From NCBI GenBank assembly GCA_964519955.1, contig CAZFLM010000021.1:1-64000 (forward strand): DNA of 64,000 bases, in the 5' to 3' direction. The notes beneath the pieces were generated by a model. That model was not told where the DNA came from. It did not search any database and worked only from the letters and a program-made list of their open reading frames with translations. Position 1 is the first letter of the stretch, and every line of letters begins with the position of its first letter. Below, one piece after another: positions 1 through 6,511 of the stretch. The stretch comes from CAZFLM01 sp964519955. GTDB taxonomy: Bacteria > Armatimonadota > Chthonomonadetes > Chthonomonadales > CAJBBX01. The translations under genes and the position numbers were made by a program.

Positions 1-14
1 CACGGTTCCTAGAG

Positions 15-42
15 GGGGAGGCGGCGGCAACGACGCCTCCCC
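15..42. repeat. Inverted repeat (hairpin) at the window edge
   Basis: GGGGAGGC (15-22) and GCCTCCCC (35-42) are perfect 8-bp inverted arms around a 12-nt loop. They sit inside a second pair, CACGGT (1-6) and ACCGTG (64-69), which could extend the structure. There is no T-run, so it may be a terminator of a gene left of the window or an intergenic repeat. No gene is seen in 1-269. Confidence 0.45.
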
Positions 43-102
43 ACTCGGCGACGGCACAACGGCACCGTGAGTCTGGTGGTGTTCCAGCCCATTTACAGAT
101 GA

Positions 103-124
103 GATCCCTGACGGGATGACGGCA
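103..124. repeat. Short interspersed palindromic repeat, copy 1
   Basis: The core ATCCC-TGAC-GGGAT (104-117) is a 5-bp inverted repeat followed by GACGGCA. The same element recurs at 5527-5548 (TGGC loop) and 63900-63921 (GACGTCA tail), always between genes. It looks like a dispersed intergenic repeat; its function is unknown. Confidence 0.5.
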
Positions 125-269
125 GGGTCCCCGGAGATTGGCAGGTGTGGCCGCGGGCGTTTTTGCCATCTACGCAGGAGTCGGGGTGCCACACGCGCAA
201 CCATTCGCTGGTTCGCCGCCGCACCATTCCACCGTTCGACGCCGCCCGGGGCGGCAACGGAGCGACGCA

Positions 270-2264
270 ATGTGCAGATCGGCAGTCGTCCTGAGCCTGG
301 TGCTCGCCGCCGCCGCGGCCTTTGCGGCGCCCAAGGAGAAGCCCGTGAGCGCAGCCGAGATGGCAGACGCCAAGAAGTGGGTGCAGCAGCATCTGGCCGC
401 CAGGTCGATCCTGCCGTTCTCCTTCACGATCGACAGGCAGTCTTCCTTCGTCGAGCTGCCGAAGTGGAAGGCGCAGCGTTCCACGCGCAAGCTGAGCGGC
501 GGGCGCACGCGGATCGAGCTGACCTATACGCAGCCGGGCCCGGGGCTGGTCGTGCGCTGCGTCGCGATCCAGTACGCCGACTACCCCACCGTCGAGTGGA
601 CTGTGTACCTGAAGAACGCCGGCACGGCCGACACGCCGATCCTGGCGGACATCCGCGCGCTCGATGCTCCGCTGCATCCGGTGGCCTCAGGCGAGCCCAC
701 TCTGCACCACTGGACCGGCAGCCCGTGCGCTCCGAACGACTACCAGCCGCACGAGGCACCACTCACGGCCGGCACGCCGGTGCGCATCACGACGAACGGC
801 GGGCGCCCGACGAACAGCGACATGCCCTACTTCAACGTCGACTGGCACGACGCGGGCGTCATCGCGGTGCTCGGATGGCCGGGGCAGTGGGCCGCCATGT
901 TCGCCCGCGAGGCCGACGGCAGCGTGCGCGCGATGGGCGGGCAGGAGCTGACGCACCTCAGGCTGCATCCCGGCGAGGAGATCCGCACGCCGCTCGCGGT
1001 GCTGCAGTTCTGGCGCGGCGACTGGGTGCACGCGCAGAACGTGTGGCGGCGCTGGATGCTGGCGCACAACCTGCCGCGGTACAAGGGCAAGCTCTTCCCG
1101 ACCCGCCTGATGATGTGTACGAGCGACTTCTATCCCGGCATGCAGAGCACCGCCGAGGGCGAGATCGGGTACATCGACGCGTACGTGAACGGCGGCGTGA
1201 AGCTGGACTACTGGGATATCGATGCCGGGTGGTATCCGTGCGACGGGCCTGGCTGGCCGAAGACGGGCACCTGGGAGGCGGACCCAAAGCGCTACCCGCA
1301 CGGCCTCAAGGAGGTCGGCGATCGCTTGCACCGCAGTGGCATCGGGTTCGAGGTCTGGTTCGAGCCGGAGCGCGTGCATGCCGGCACCTGGCTGGCCGAG
1401 AACCACCCCGAGTGGATCCTGGGCGGGAAGGGCGGCGGTCTGCTCAACTTGGGCAACCCCGAGGCGTGGAAGTGGGTGGTCGAGCGGGTCGACAAGATGG
1501 TCCGGGAGGAAGGGATCGACCTCTATCGGCAGGACTTCAACATGGACCCGCTGGAGTACTGGCGCAGCAACGACGCCCCGGACCGGCAGGGCATGACGGA
1601 GATCCGCCACGTGGAGGGCTACCTGGCCTACTGGGACGAGCTGCGGCGCCGCCATCCGGACATGCCGATCGACACGTGCGCGAGCGGAGGACGCCGCAAC
1701 GACTTGGAGACACTGCGCCGCTCGCTGCCTCTCTTGCGGAGCGACTACCGCTTCGAGCCGCACGGCACGCAGGGCCACACGTATGGCATCTCGTTCTCGA
1801 TGCCGTACTATGGCACCGGAGTGCCCGACAGCAGCGACTACGTCGTGCGCAGCCACTGGTGCCCCTGGCTGGGGATCGGCAGAGAGAAACCTCGCGAGCC
1901 GGGCCTCGACTGGACGACCTACCGCCGGTACGTCGCCGAGTGGCGCAAGGCATGCGAGTACATGCTGGGCGACTACTACCCGCTGACGCCCTACAGCCTG
2001 GATGCCAACGCGTGGATGGGCTGGCAGTTCGACCGCCCCGAGCGCGGCGACGGCATGGTGCAGGCGTTCCGCCGCGTCGATTGCCCGGAGGAGACCATCA
2101 CGCTCCGCCTGCGGGGCCTCGACCCGGACGCGACGTACACGGTGACCGACCTGGACGAGGGCAGCCCGCGCCACGTCACCGGCAGCGAGTTGATGGCGGG
2201 CCTGACCGTGGCAGCACCGCAGAAGCCCGCGGCCGTGGTGGTGTACTACGTAAAGGCGAGGTAG
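270..2264 (+). CDS. Secreted GH36-type alpha-galactosidase-like hydrolase
   Basis: This 664-residue protein resembles GH36 (clan GH-D) alpha-galactosidases, which remove terminal alpha-galactosyl residues. The start is placed at ATG 270 because GGAG lies 7 nt upstream and the protein then begins with a clear Sec signal peptide (hydrophobic Val/Leu/Ala run, then AFAAPK). An in-frame ATG at 138 would precede this signal with a Pro/Arg-rich stretch and is rejected. An N-terminal beta-rich domain (about 25-270) is followed by a TIM barrel. The barrel shows YWDIDAGW, the nucleophile region LYRQDFN (Asp422, where the family usually has K-W-D) and the acid/base motif CASGGRRND (Asp478). A short beta C-terminal domain closes it. 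Export suggests a periplasmic or surface role. GH36 is inferred from motifs; substrate specificity is not fixed. Confidence 0.82.
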   Translation: MCRSAVVLSLVLAAAAAFAAPKEKPVSAAEMADAKKWVQQHLAARSILPFSFTIDRQSSFVELPKWKAQRSTRKLSGGRTRIELTYTQPGPGLVVRCVAIQYADYPTVEWTVYLKNAGTADTPILADIRALDAPLHPVASGEPTLHHWTGSPCAPNDYQPHEAPLTAGTPVRITTNGGRPTNSDMPYFNVDWHDAGVIAVLGWPGQWAAMFAREADGSVRAMGGQELTHLRLHPGEEIRTPLAVLQFWRGDWVHAQNVWRRWMLAHNLPRYKGKLFPTRLMMCTSDFYPGMQSTAEGEIGYIDAYVNGGVKLDYWDIDAGWYPCDGPGWPKTGTWEADPKRYPHGLKEVGDRLHRSGIGFEVWFEPERVHAGTWLAENHPEWILGGKGGGLLNLGNPEAWKWVVERVDKMVREEGIDLYRQDFNMDPLEYWRSNDAPDRQGMTEIRHVEGYLAYWDELRRRHPDMPIDTCASGGRRNDLETLRRSLPLLRSDYRFEPHGTQGHTYGISFSMPYYGTGVPDSSDYVVRSHWCPWLGIGREKPREPGLDWTTYRRYVAEWRKACEYMLGDYYPLTPYSLDANAWMGWQFDRPERGDGMVQAFRRVDCPEETITLRLRGLDPDATYTVTDLDEGSPRHVTGSELMAGLTVAAPQKPAAVVVYYVKAR

Positions 2265-2271
2265 GTCGGGG

Positions 2272-2754
2272 ATGTCCATCGACATCGCTCCGCTCGCCGA
2301 CGCCGACCGCGGGTGGGCCGCCGCGCTTCTGGCGGAGCGGTGGGGCTCGGCGCAGGTCGTCACGCGCGGCCGGGTGCACCAGGGCGACCGGCTGCCTGGC
2401 TTTGTGGCGCGGGCGGGCGGCCGGCTTGCGGGGCTGCTGACCTACGCGGTGGCGGGCGGGGAGCTGGAGGTGGTCTCGCTGGACAGCCTGGAGCCGGGTG
2501 CAGGCGTCGGGACAGCGCTGCTTGCGAGGGCGCGGGAAGAGGCGGTAGCGCTCGGATGCCGGCGGTTGTGGCTCATCACGACGAACGACAATACGCCCGC
2601 GCTGCGCTTCTACCAGAGGCGGGGGCTCACCATTGCTGCGGTGCACGTGGGCGCCATCGCCCAATCGCGGCGGCTGAAGCCCTCGATCCCGCTCACGGGC
2701 ATGGACGGCATCCCCATCCGCGACGAGATCGAGCTGGAGGTGCTCACCCTGTGA
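2272..2754 (+). CDS. GNAT-family N-acetyltransferase
   Basis: The protein is 160 residues, the normal size for a single GNAT domain that transfers an acetyl group from acetyl-CoA to an amine. The motif-A loop is visible as LEPGAGVGTALLARAREEA (the R/Q-x-x-G-x-G/A region). It is followed by the motif-B NTPALRFYQRRGL, in which N..A..FY..RG is the family signature. There is no signal peptide, so it is cytoplasmic. It begins 7 nt after the GH36 gene and its stop overlaps the GTG start of the next gene (GTGA), so it is probably translationally coupled to the GrpB-like gene. The acceptor is unknown. Confidence 0.85.
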   Translation: MSIDIAPLADADRGWAAALLAERWGSAQVVTRGRVHQGDRLPGFVARAGGRLAGLLTYAVAGGELEVVSLDSLEPGAGVGTALLARAREEAVALGCRRLWLITTNDNTPALRFYQRRGLTIAAVHVGAIAQSRRLKPSIPLTGMDGIPIRDEIELEVLTL

Positions 2755-3311
2755 TCGGCCTGGTCAGCGGCAGCGTCGTCGTCGCCGAGTACTCCGACGA
2801 GTGGCCGCGCATCTTCGCCGCGGAGCGGGAGCGCATCGACGCGGCCATTGGCGCGTTCGTGCTCGACGTCCAGCACATCGGCAGCACGTCGGTGCCCGGA
2901 CTCGCCGCCAAGCCGATCGTCGACATCGGCATCGCGGTGGCGGACTTCGACGATGCACGCGTGTGCATCGAGCCGATGGTGCGGCTGGGCTACGAGTTCC
3001 GCGGCGAGTTCGGCATCCCCCGACGCCACTACTTCGTGCTCGGCGCCCCCTGCCGGTTCCACGTGCATATGGTCGAGGTCGCGAGCGACGACTGGCGGAA
3101 GACCGTGGCGTTCCGCGACTGGCTCCGCGCCCACCCGGACGACGCCCGCGCCTACGCCGACCTGAAGCTGGACCTCGCGCGCCGCCATCCGGACGACCGG
3201 CCTGCGTACCAGGACGGGAAGTCGGCATTCATCGAGCGGATCACGCAGATGGCGTACGATTGCCGGAGCCCGCGAACGGACGGAGCAGCGTGCTCTGCGG
3301 CGGACGTATAG
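2751..3311 (+). CDS. GrpB/UPF0157 family protein (nucleotidyltransferase fold)
   Basis: The 186-residue product matches the GrpB (UPF0157) family, which has a polymerase-beta-like nucleotidyltransferase fold. The family hallmarks are present: VQHIGSTSVPGLAAKPIVDI near residues 42-62, then RHYFVLG and FHVHMVE. The start is the GTG at 2751 overlapping the GNAT stop by 4 nt. A longer in-frame reading back to 2313 only shadows the GNAT gene. GNAT-GrpB pairs are common and often look like small-molecule modification modules, but no substrate can be named. Residues after about 170 (SPRTDGAACSAADV) look like a low-conservation tail. Confidence 0.85.
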   Translation: MIGLVSGSVVVAEYSDEWPRIFAAERERIDAAIGAFVLDVQHIGSTSVPGLAAKPIVDIGIAVADFDDARVCIEPMVRLGYEFRGEFGIPRRHYFVLGAPCRFHVHMVEVASDDWRKTVAFRDWLRAHPDDARAYADLKLDLARRHPDDRPAYQDGKSAFIERITQMAYDCRSPRTDGAACSAADV

Positions 3312-3320
3312 TTGTGATGA

Positions 3321-3335
3321 GCCCTGGTTCAGGGC
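3321..3335. terminator. Small hairpin after the GrpB-like gene
   Basis: GCCCTG and CAGGGC form a perfect 6-bp stem with a 3-nt GTT loop, 9 nt after the GrpB stop. No T-run follows, so terminator function is only plausible. Confidence 0.35.
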
Positions 3336-3341
3336 AAACCA

Positions 3342-3370
3342 TTGCATTTCCCGATCCGTATATCCATAAT
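3342..3370 (+). promoter_or_regulatory. Candidate sigma70-type promoter of the cytochrome c gene
   Basis: TTGCAT (3342-3347) and CATAAT (3365-3370) are separated by exactly 17 nt in an unusually A+T-rich patch of an otherwise G+C-rich intergenic region. The -10 matches 5 of 6 consensus bases, the -35 only 3 of 6. It would serve the cytochrome c gene at 3497 with a leader of roughly 120 nt. Confidence 0.4.
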
Positions 3371-3496
3371 AGAAGCGATACTCCGCCATCGCCCACTGCG
3401 CCGAGCCGAACCGGAGGCGCGTGGCGCGGCCGTGGCCAGGACGCCCAGCCGAACCGAACACCTGGAACGACCTCACGCGAAGGGAGTAAGGCGAAT

Positions 3497-3850
3497 ATGA
3501 AGGCTCTACGGGGCGCGGTAGGCGCCGCGCTTGTGTGTACCGCTGTGCTAGGGGCTGCGTGTGTAGGCGCCATCGCCGACGACAAGCCGGCCAAGGGTGA
3601 GACCGCAGCCGAGGGGCAGAAGCTGTTCGCGACGAAGTGCCAGATGTGCCACATCGTTGGCAAGACCGGTGGCAAGATCGGCCCGGAGCTGACGAAGGTC
3701 GGCAAGACGCGCGACGCGGCCTGGCTGACAATCGAGGTGCGTGACCCCAAGAAGCACGAGCCGAAGACCAAGATGCCGGCCTATCCGGCCAGCTCGATCA
3801 GCGACTCCGCGCTCAAGGGGCTCGTCGCCTACATGCTGACCCTGAAGTAG
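3497..3850 (+). CDS. Small exported cytochrome c
   Basis: This is a 117-residue class-I-like monohaem cytochrome c. A signal peptide occupies about residues 1-27 (KALRGAVGAALVCTAVLG, then IADDK). The haem-binding CQMCH motif and a distal axial-Met candidate in TKMPAYP follow. The mature domain of about 90 residues is the usual size for a small electron carrier in the periplasm. ATG 3497 is chosen for the AGGGAG upstream and because it starts directly at the signal peptide; longer in-frame readings run through the GrpB gene in another frame. It stands alone between a candidate promoter and a strong hairpin. It implies a respiratory chain, but the partner is not in the window. Confidence 0.88.
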   Translation: MKALRGAVGAALVCTAVLGAACVGAIADDKPAKGETAAEGQKLFATKCQMCHIVGKTGGKIGPELTKVGKTRDAAWLTIEVRDPKKHEPKTKMPAYPASSISDSALKGLVAYMLTLK

Positions 3851-3860
3851 AACGAGTCGC

Positions 3861-3898
3861 GCGCAAGCGGCCGCGGTCGCAGCGGCGGCCGCTTGCGC
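3861..3898. terminator. Strong bidirectional terminator-like hairpin
   Basis: A perfect 14-bp inverted repeat (GCGCAAGCGGCCGC at 3861-3874 and its complement at 3885-3898) with a 10-nt loop lies between the convergent cytochrome c and HEAT genes. There is only a weak T/C tail, so it is probably a G+C-rich terminator acting on both strands. Confidence 0.6.
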
Positions 3899-3954
3899 TC
3901 CTCCTGCGTCGCCGAGTGGACACGATCGGCTCGGCCCCTTCTGCGCGCCTCCCT

Positions 3955-5421
3955 CTACTCGCCATCCGCCGGTCGCAGCAGCACCTGCTCCGCCTCGTGC
4001 GCCTGCGACGGTCGCAGCAGGGGCACCTCCTCCGACGGGGCGGCGGCGGGCGTCAGGAGCGTGTCGCGGTCGCGGGAGCGCCGGAGCAGTGCCTCGATGC
4101 CGGGGATGGCCGCCGACGCGGCGACGCGCACCTCTGCGTCGCCCGAACCAGCCGCCAGCCGCCGCACCGCCTCCAGCGCCTGCGTGTCGCCGATGTGCGC
4201 GAGGGCGGGCAGCAGCGCCAGCACCAGGTCGCGCCGCCACTTCGCGTGGGCTTCCGGTCGGCGCAGCTCCGCCCAGAGCAGCCCGCGCTGCTTCGCGCTC
4301 AGCTCCGGCGGCCGCTCCGGGTCGATCCTCGGCAGCATCCGCGCCAGCACGACCGCGCACGTGTCCCGCACGTAGTCGAGCGCCAGCCCCTCCGCCGTCG
4401 GCCCGATCAGCTCGGGCGACCGCCACCGCGCGACCATGCGGGTCAGCGCGCGCTCGACGTCGACGGGAACACGAGGAGTGCGAGCGAGCAACACGATCAG
4501 TGCGCCGCCAGCTCCCGCAGCCAGGATGTGCGCGGGCAAGCCTTCACTTCTCCCAGCGATCCAGAGGGCCAACACAGCCACCAGCAGCACCGTCCCGCAG
4601 GCGAGGTTCCACGGCGCTTCCTTGCCTGCCCGCTTCAGACGTTCGGCGTACCGCTGCAAGTCGACTGGCACCGGCTCTTCCGGCTCGTCGTTACCCCAGT
4701 CGGCCTCGCGCTGTCGGCGCTCCAGTTCTGCGGCGCAGGCCTCGGCCGCCTCGTTGAGCGCAGGGCTAACAACGCGGCGCCGCGTGCCCGGCCGTAGCGG
4801 GCGGAGGGCTTCAATCGTCGTCCGATCGCCGATCTTGGAGAGCGCTTCGAGGATTGTCATGTCGCTCTCTAGCGAGCGCTGAGCCGGCTTGGCGCGGAGC
4901 AAGTGTCGCACAAGTGCTGAGCGGGCCTGGCGATCCAGCACGTCGTCGTCGCTGGCACTGAGGCGCGGAAGCCAGCGCGACAACCAGGCGAGGACCGTCG
5001 GATGGCCACTCACGTGGCGGGTGTCAATGGCGGACGCGAGCGCTCGCACGGCGCGCGGATCGTCGAACTGCGCCAGAGCCAGGGCTACGGTGCCGATCGG
5101 CGACCAGGTGCGGAGCGCCAAGTACGCGATCAGCATGGCGACAAGGGTGAGGCCCACCGAGGCGAGCAAAGGCCAGGCAACCCCCCAGCCCGGTAGACCA
5201 CCCAACCACTGAACTGCCTGCTGAGAGGCTGTCCACGCGAAGCAGGACCAACAGCCCAAGGAGCACCCCGCACGGCGCTGGTCGCGCGCACCGATCTGCA
5301 GAAGCTCATCCACAGCCTCCGGCCCGAGCGCGCGCAGGTCCGCCAGCGCCTGCTCGCGCACGGCGGGCCTGCGGCTCTTCAGCTTGCGCACCAGGCGCTC
5401 GACCTCGGTCTGGACTGCCAT
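3955..5421 (-). CDS. HEAT-repeat membrane protein
   Basis: The 488-residue protein has no catalytic motif. Its N-terminus (VREQALADLRALGPEAVDELL) is a HEAT-like helix pair. A membrane segment follows at about 82-104 (LLASVGLTLVAMLIAYLAL), then a HEAT-rich stretch to about 230 (DDPRAVRALASAID; ALSKIGDRTTIEALRPL). Two further hydrophobic segments lie near 275-320, with more HEAT repeats to the end (LAHIGDTQALEAVRRLAAGSGDAEVRVAA). ATG 5421 is preferred over GTG 5427 because GAGGAG is 5 nt upstream of the ATG. A membrane-anchored helical scaffold binding other proteins is the likely role. Its end faces the terminator hairpin shared with cytochrome c. Confidence 0.75.
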   Translation of the reverse strand: MAVQTEVERLVRKLKSRRPAVREQALADLRALGPEAVDELLQIGARDQRRAGCSLGCWSCFAWTASQQAVQWLGGLPGWGVAWPLLASVGLTLVAMLIAYLALRTWSPIGTVALALAQFDDPRAVRALASAIDTRHVSGHPTVLAWLSRWLPRLSASDDDVLDRQARSALVRHLLRAKPAQRSLESDMTILEALSKIGDRTTIEALRPLRPGTRRRVVSPALNEAAEACAAELERRQREADWGNDEPEEPVPVDLQRYAERLKRAGKEAPWNLACGTVLLVAVLALWIAGRSEGLPAHILAAGAGGALIVLLARTPRVPVDVERALTRMVARWRSPELIGPTAEGLALDYVRDTCAVVLARMLPRIDPERPPELSAKQRGLLWAELRRPEAHAKWRRDLVLALLPALAHIGDTQALEAVRRLAAGSGDAEVRVAASAAIPGIEALLRRSRDRDTLLTPAAAPSEEVPLLRPSQAHEAEQVLLRPADGE

Positions 5422-5526
5422 CGCCACTCCTCGGGAAGTGCGGCTCTCCGCCCGGCATTCGACGCGCCGCCGCGAATAGCCTGCCTCGCCGCCTTGCAGG
5501 GGCGCGAGCCACCAACGTCAGGAGCG

Positions 5527-5548
5527 GATCCCTGGCGGGATGACGGCA
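5527..5548. repeat. Short interspersed palindromic repeat, copy 2
   Basis: ATCCC-TGGC-GGGAT (5528-5541) followed by GACGGCA matches the repeats at 103 and 63900. It lies upstream of the receiver-DUF3052 gene, and an in-frame ATG at 5540 falls inside the repeat, which argues against using that ATG as the start. Confidence 0.5.
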
Positions 5549-5638
5549 GTGGCAGTCGTGTCTCTCCGCGGACCGCCGCCGCAAGCGATCAGCGCGCGCC
5601 TTGCAGGTGCCCGCCAGGCGCGCCACGAACCTAGCGCC

Positions 5639-6442
5639 ATGAGCCACCCACGCATCCATCTCATTCATTGGAACCCCGGCGAGGTAGCCGAGCGCGTCGA
5701 GCGCCTGCGCGCCGCGGGGTTCGAGGCGCTCCACACCGGCCCGGGCCCGACGTACCACGCCGAACTGGCCGCCGATCCGCCGGCCGCGGTCGTTATCGAC
5801 CTGGGCCGCCTGCCCTCGCAGGGACGCGACGCCGCGTTCTTCATCCGCAGCCGCAAGGCGAGCGCTGCCATTCCGGTCGTGTTCGTCGGGGGAGCGCCGG
5901 AGAAGGTCGAGGCCGTTCGCGCCGTGGTGCCGAACGCGGTGTTCACCGAGTGGGAGGCGATTGGCGAGGCCGTGCGCGAGGCCATCGCCAGCCAGCCCCA
6001 AGCGCCCGCTGAGCCTGTCTCCGTCTTCGGTGGCTACGCGGGCCGCCCCGTCGCGCAGAAGCTGGGCATCAAGGCGGGCTCGCTGGTCGGTGTGCTTGAC
6101 CCGCCGGACGACCTCGCCGCGCTGCTGGGCGAGCTGCCCGACGGAGCGACCGTGCGCCCGCTGACCGACGCGCCGTGCGACCTGACGCTCTGGTTCGTCC
6201 GCACCGAGGCGGAGCTGCGCGAGCGGATTGCGGCGATGGCGGCCGTCCGCAACCAGGGGCCGCTGTGGGTGGTGCGGCCGAAGAAGGGCGCCGCGCGCCA
6301 CGCCGTGCTCAACGAGCAGACCGTTCGCGACGCCGGGCTCGCGGAGGGCATCGTCGACTACAAGGTCTGCTCGTTCGGCGAGGGGTGGGCCGGCCTGGTC
6401 TTCAGCCGGAAGAAGGTGCGCCCCAAGGCGCACGTCGAATGA
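5639..6442 (+). CDS. Receiver-like domain fused to DUF3052
   Basis: A 267-residue protein with two parts. Residues 1-120 look like a degenerate response-regulator receiver: RIHLIHWNPGEVAERVERLRAAGFE, then PAAVVIDLGRLPSQGRDAA with Asp at the phospho-acceptor region, then AIPVVFVGG. Residues 135-267 match DUF3052: AQKLGIKAGSLVGVLDPPD, LWVVRPKK and VDYKVCSFGEGWAGLVF. DUF3052 is small and usually stands alone, so the fusion is notable. The start is placed at ATG 5639, where the receiver fold begins; an ATG at 5540 lies within the intergenic repeat. No Shine-Dalgarno is obvious. No histidine kinase is nearby. The molecular role is unknown. Confidence 0.78.
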   Translation: MSHPRIHLIHWNPGEVAERVERLRAAGFEALHTGPGPTYHAELAADPPAAVVIDLGRLPSQGRDAAFFIRSRKASAAIPVVFVGGAPEKVEAVRAVVPNAVFTEWEAIGEAVREAIASQPQAPAEPVSVFGGYAGRPVAQKLGIKAGSLVGVLDPPDDLAALLGELPDGATVRPLTDAPCDLTLWFVRTEAELRERIAAMAAVRNQGPLWVVRPKKGAARHAVLNEQTVRDAGLAEGIVDYKVCSFGEGWAGLVFSRKKVRPKAHVE

Positions 6443-6511
6443 AAGGGTGCAGGGCCCTGGTCTCGCTGCCGCCCCGCCGCTGAGGCCCGCGCCGATCGGG
6501 AGGTCGAAGCG

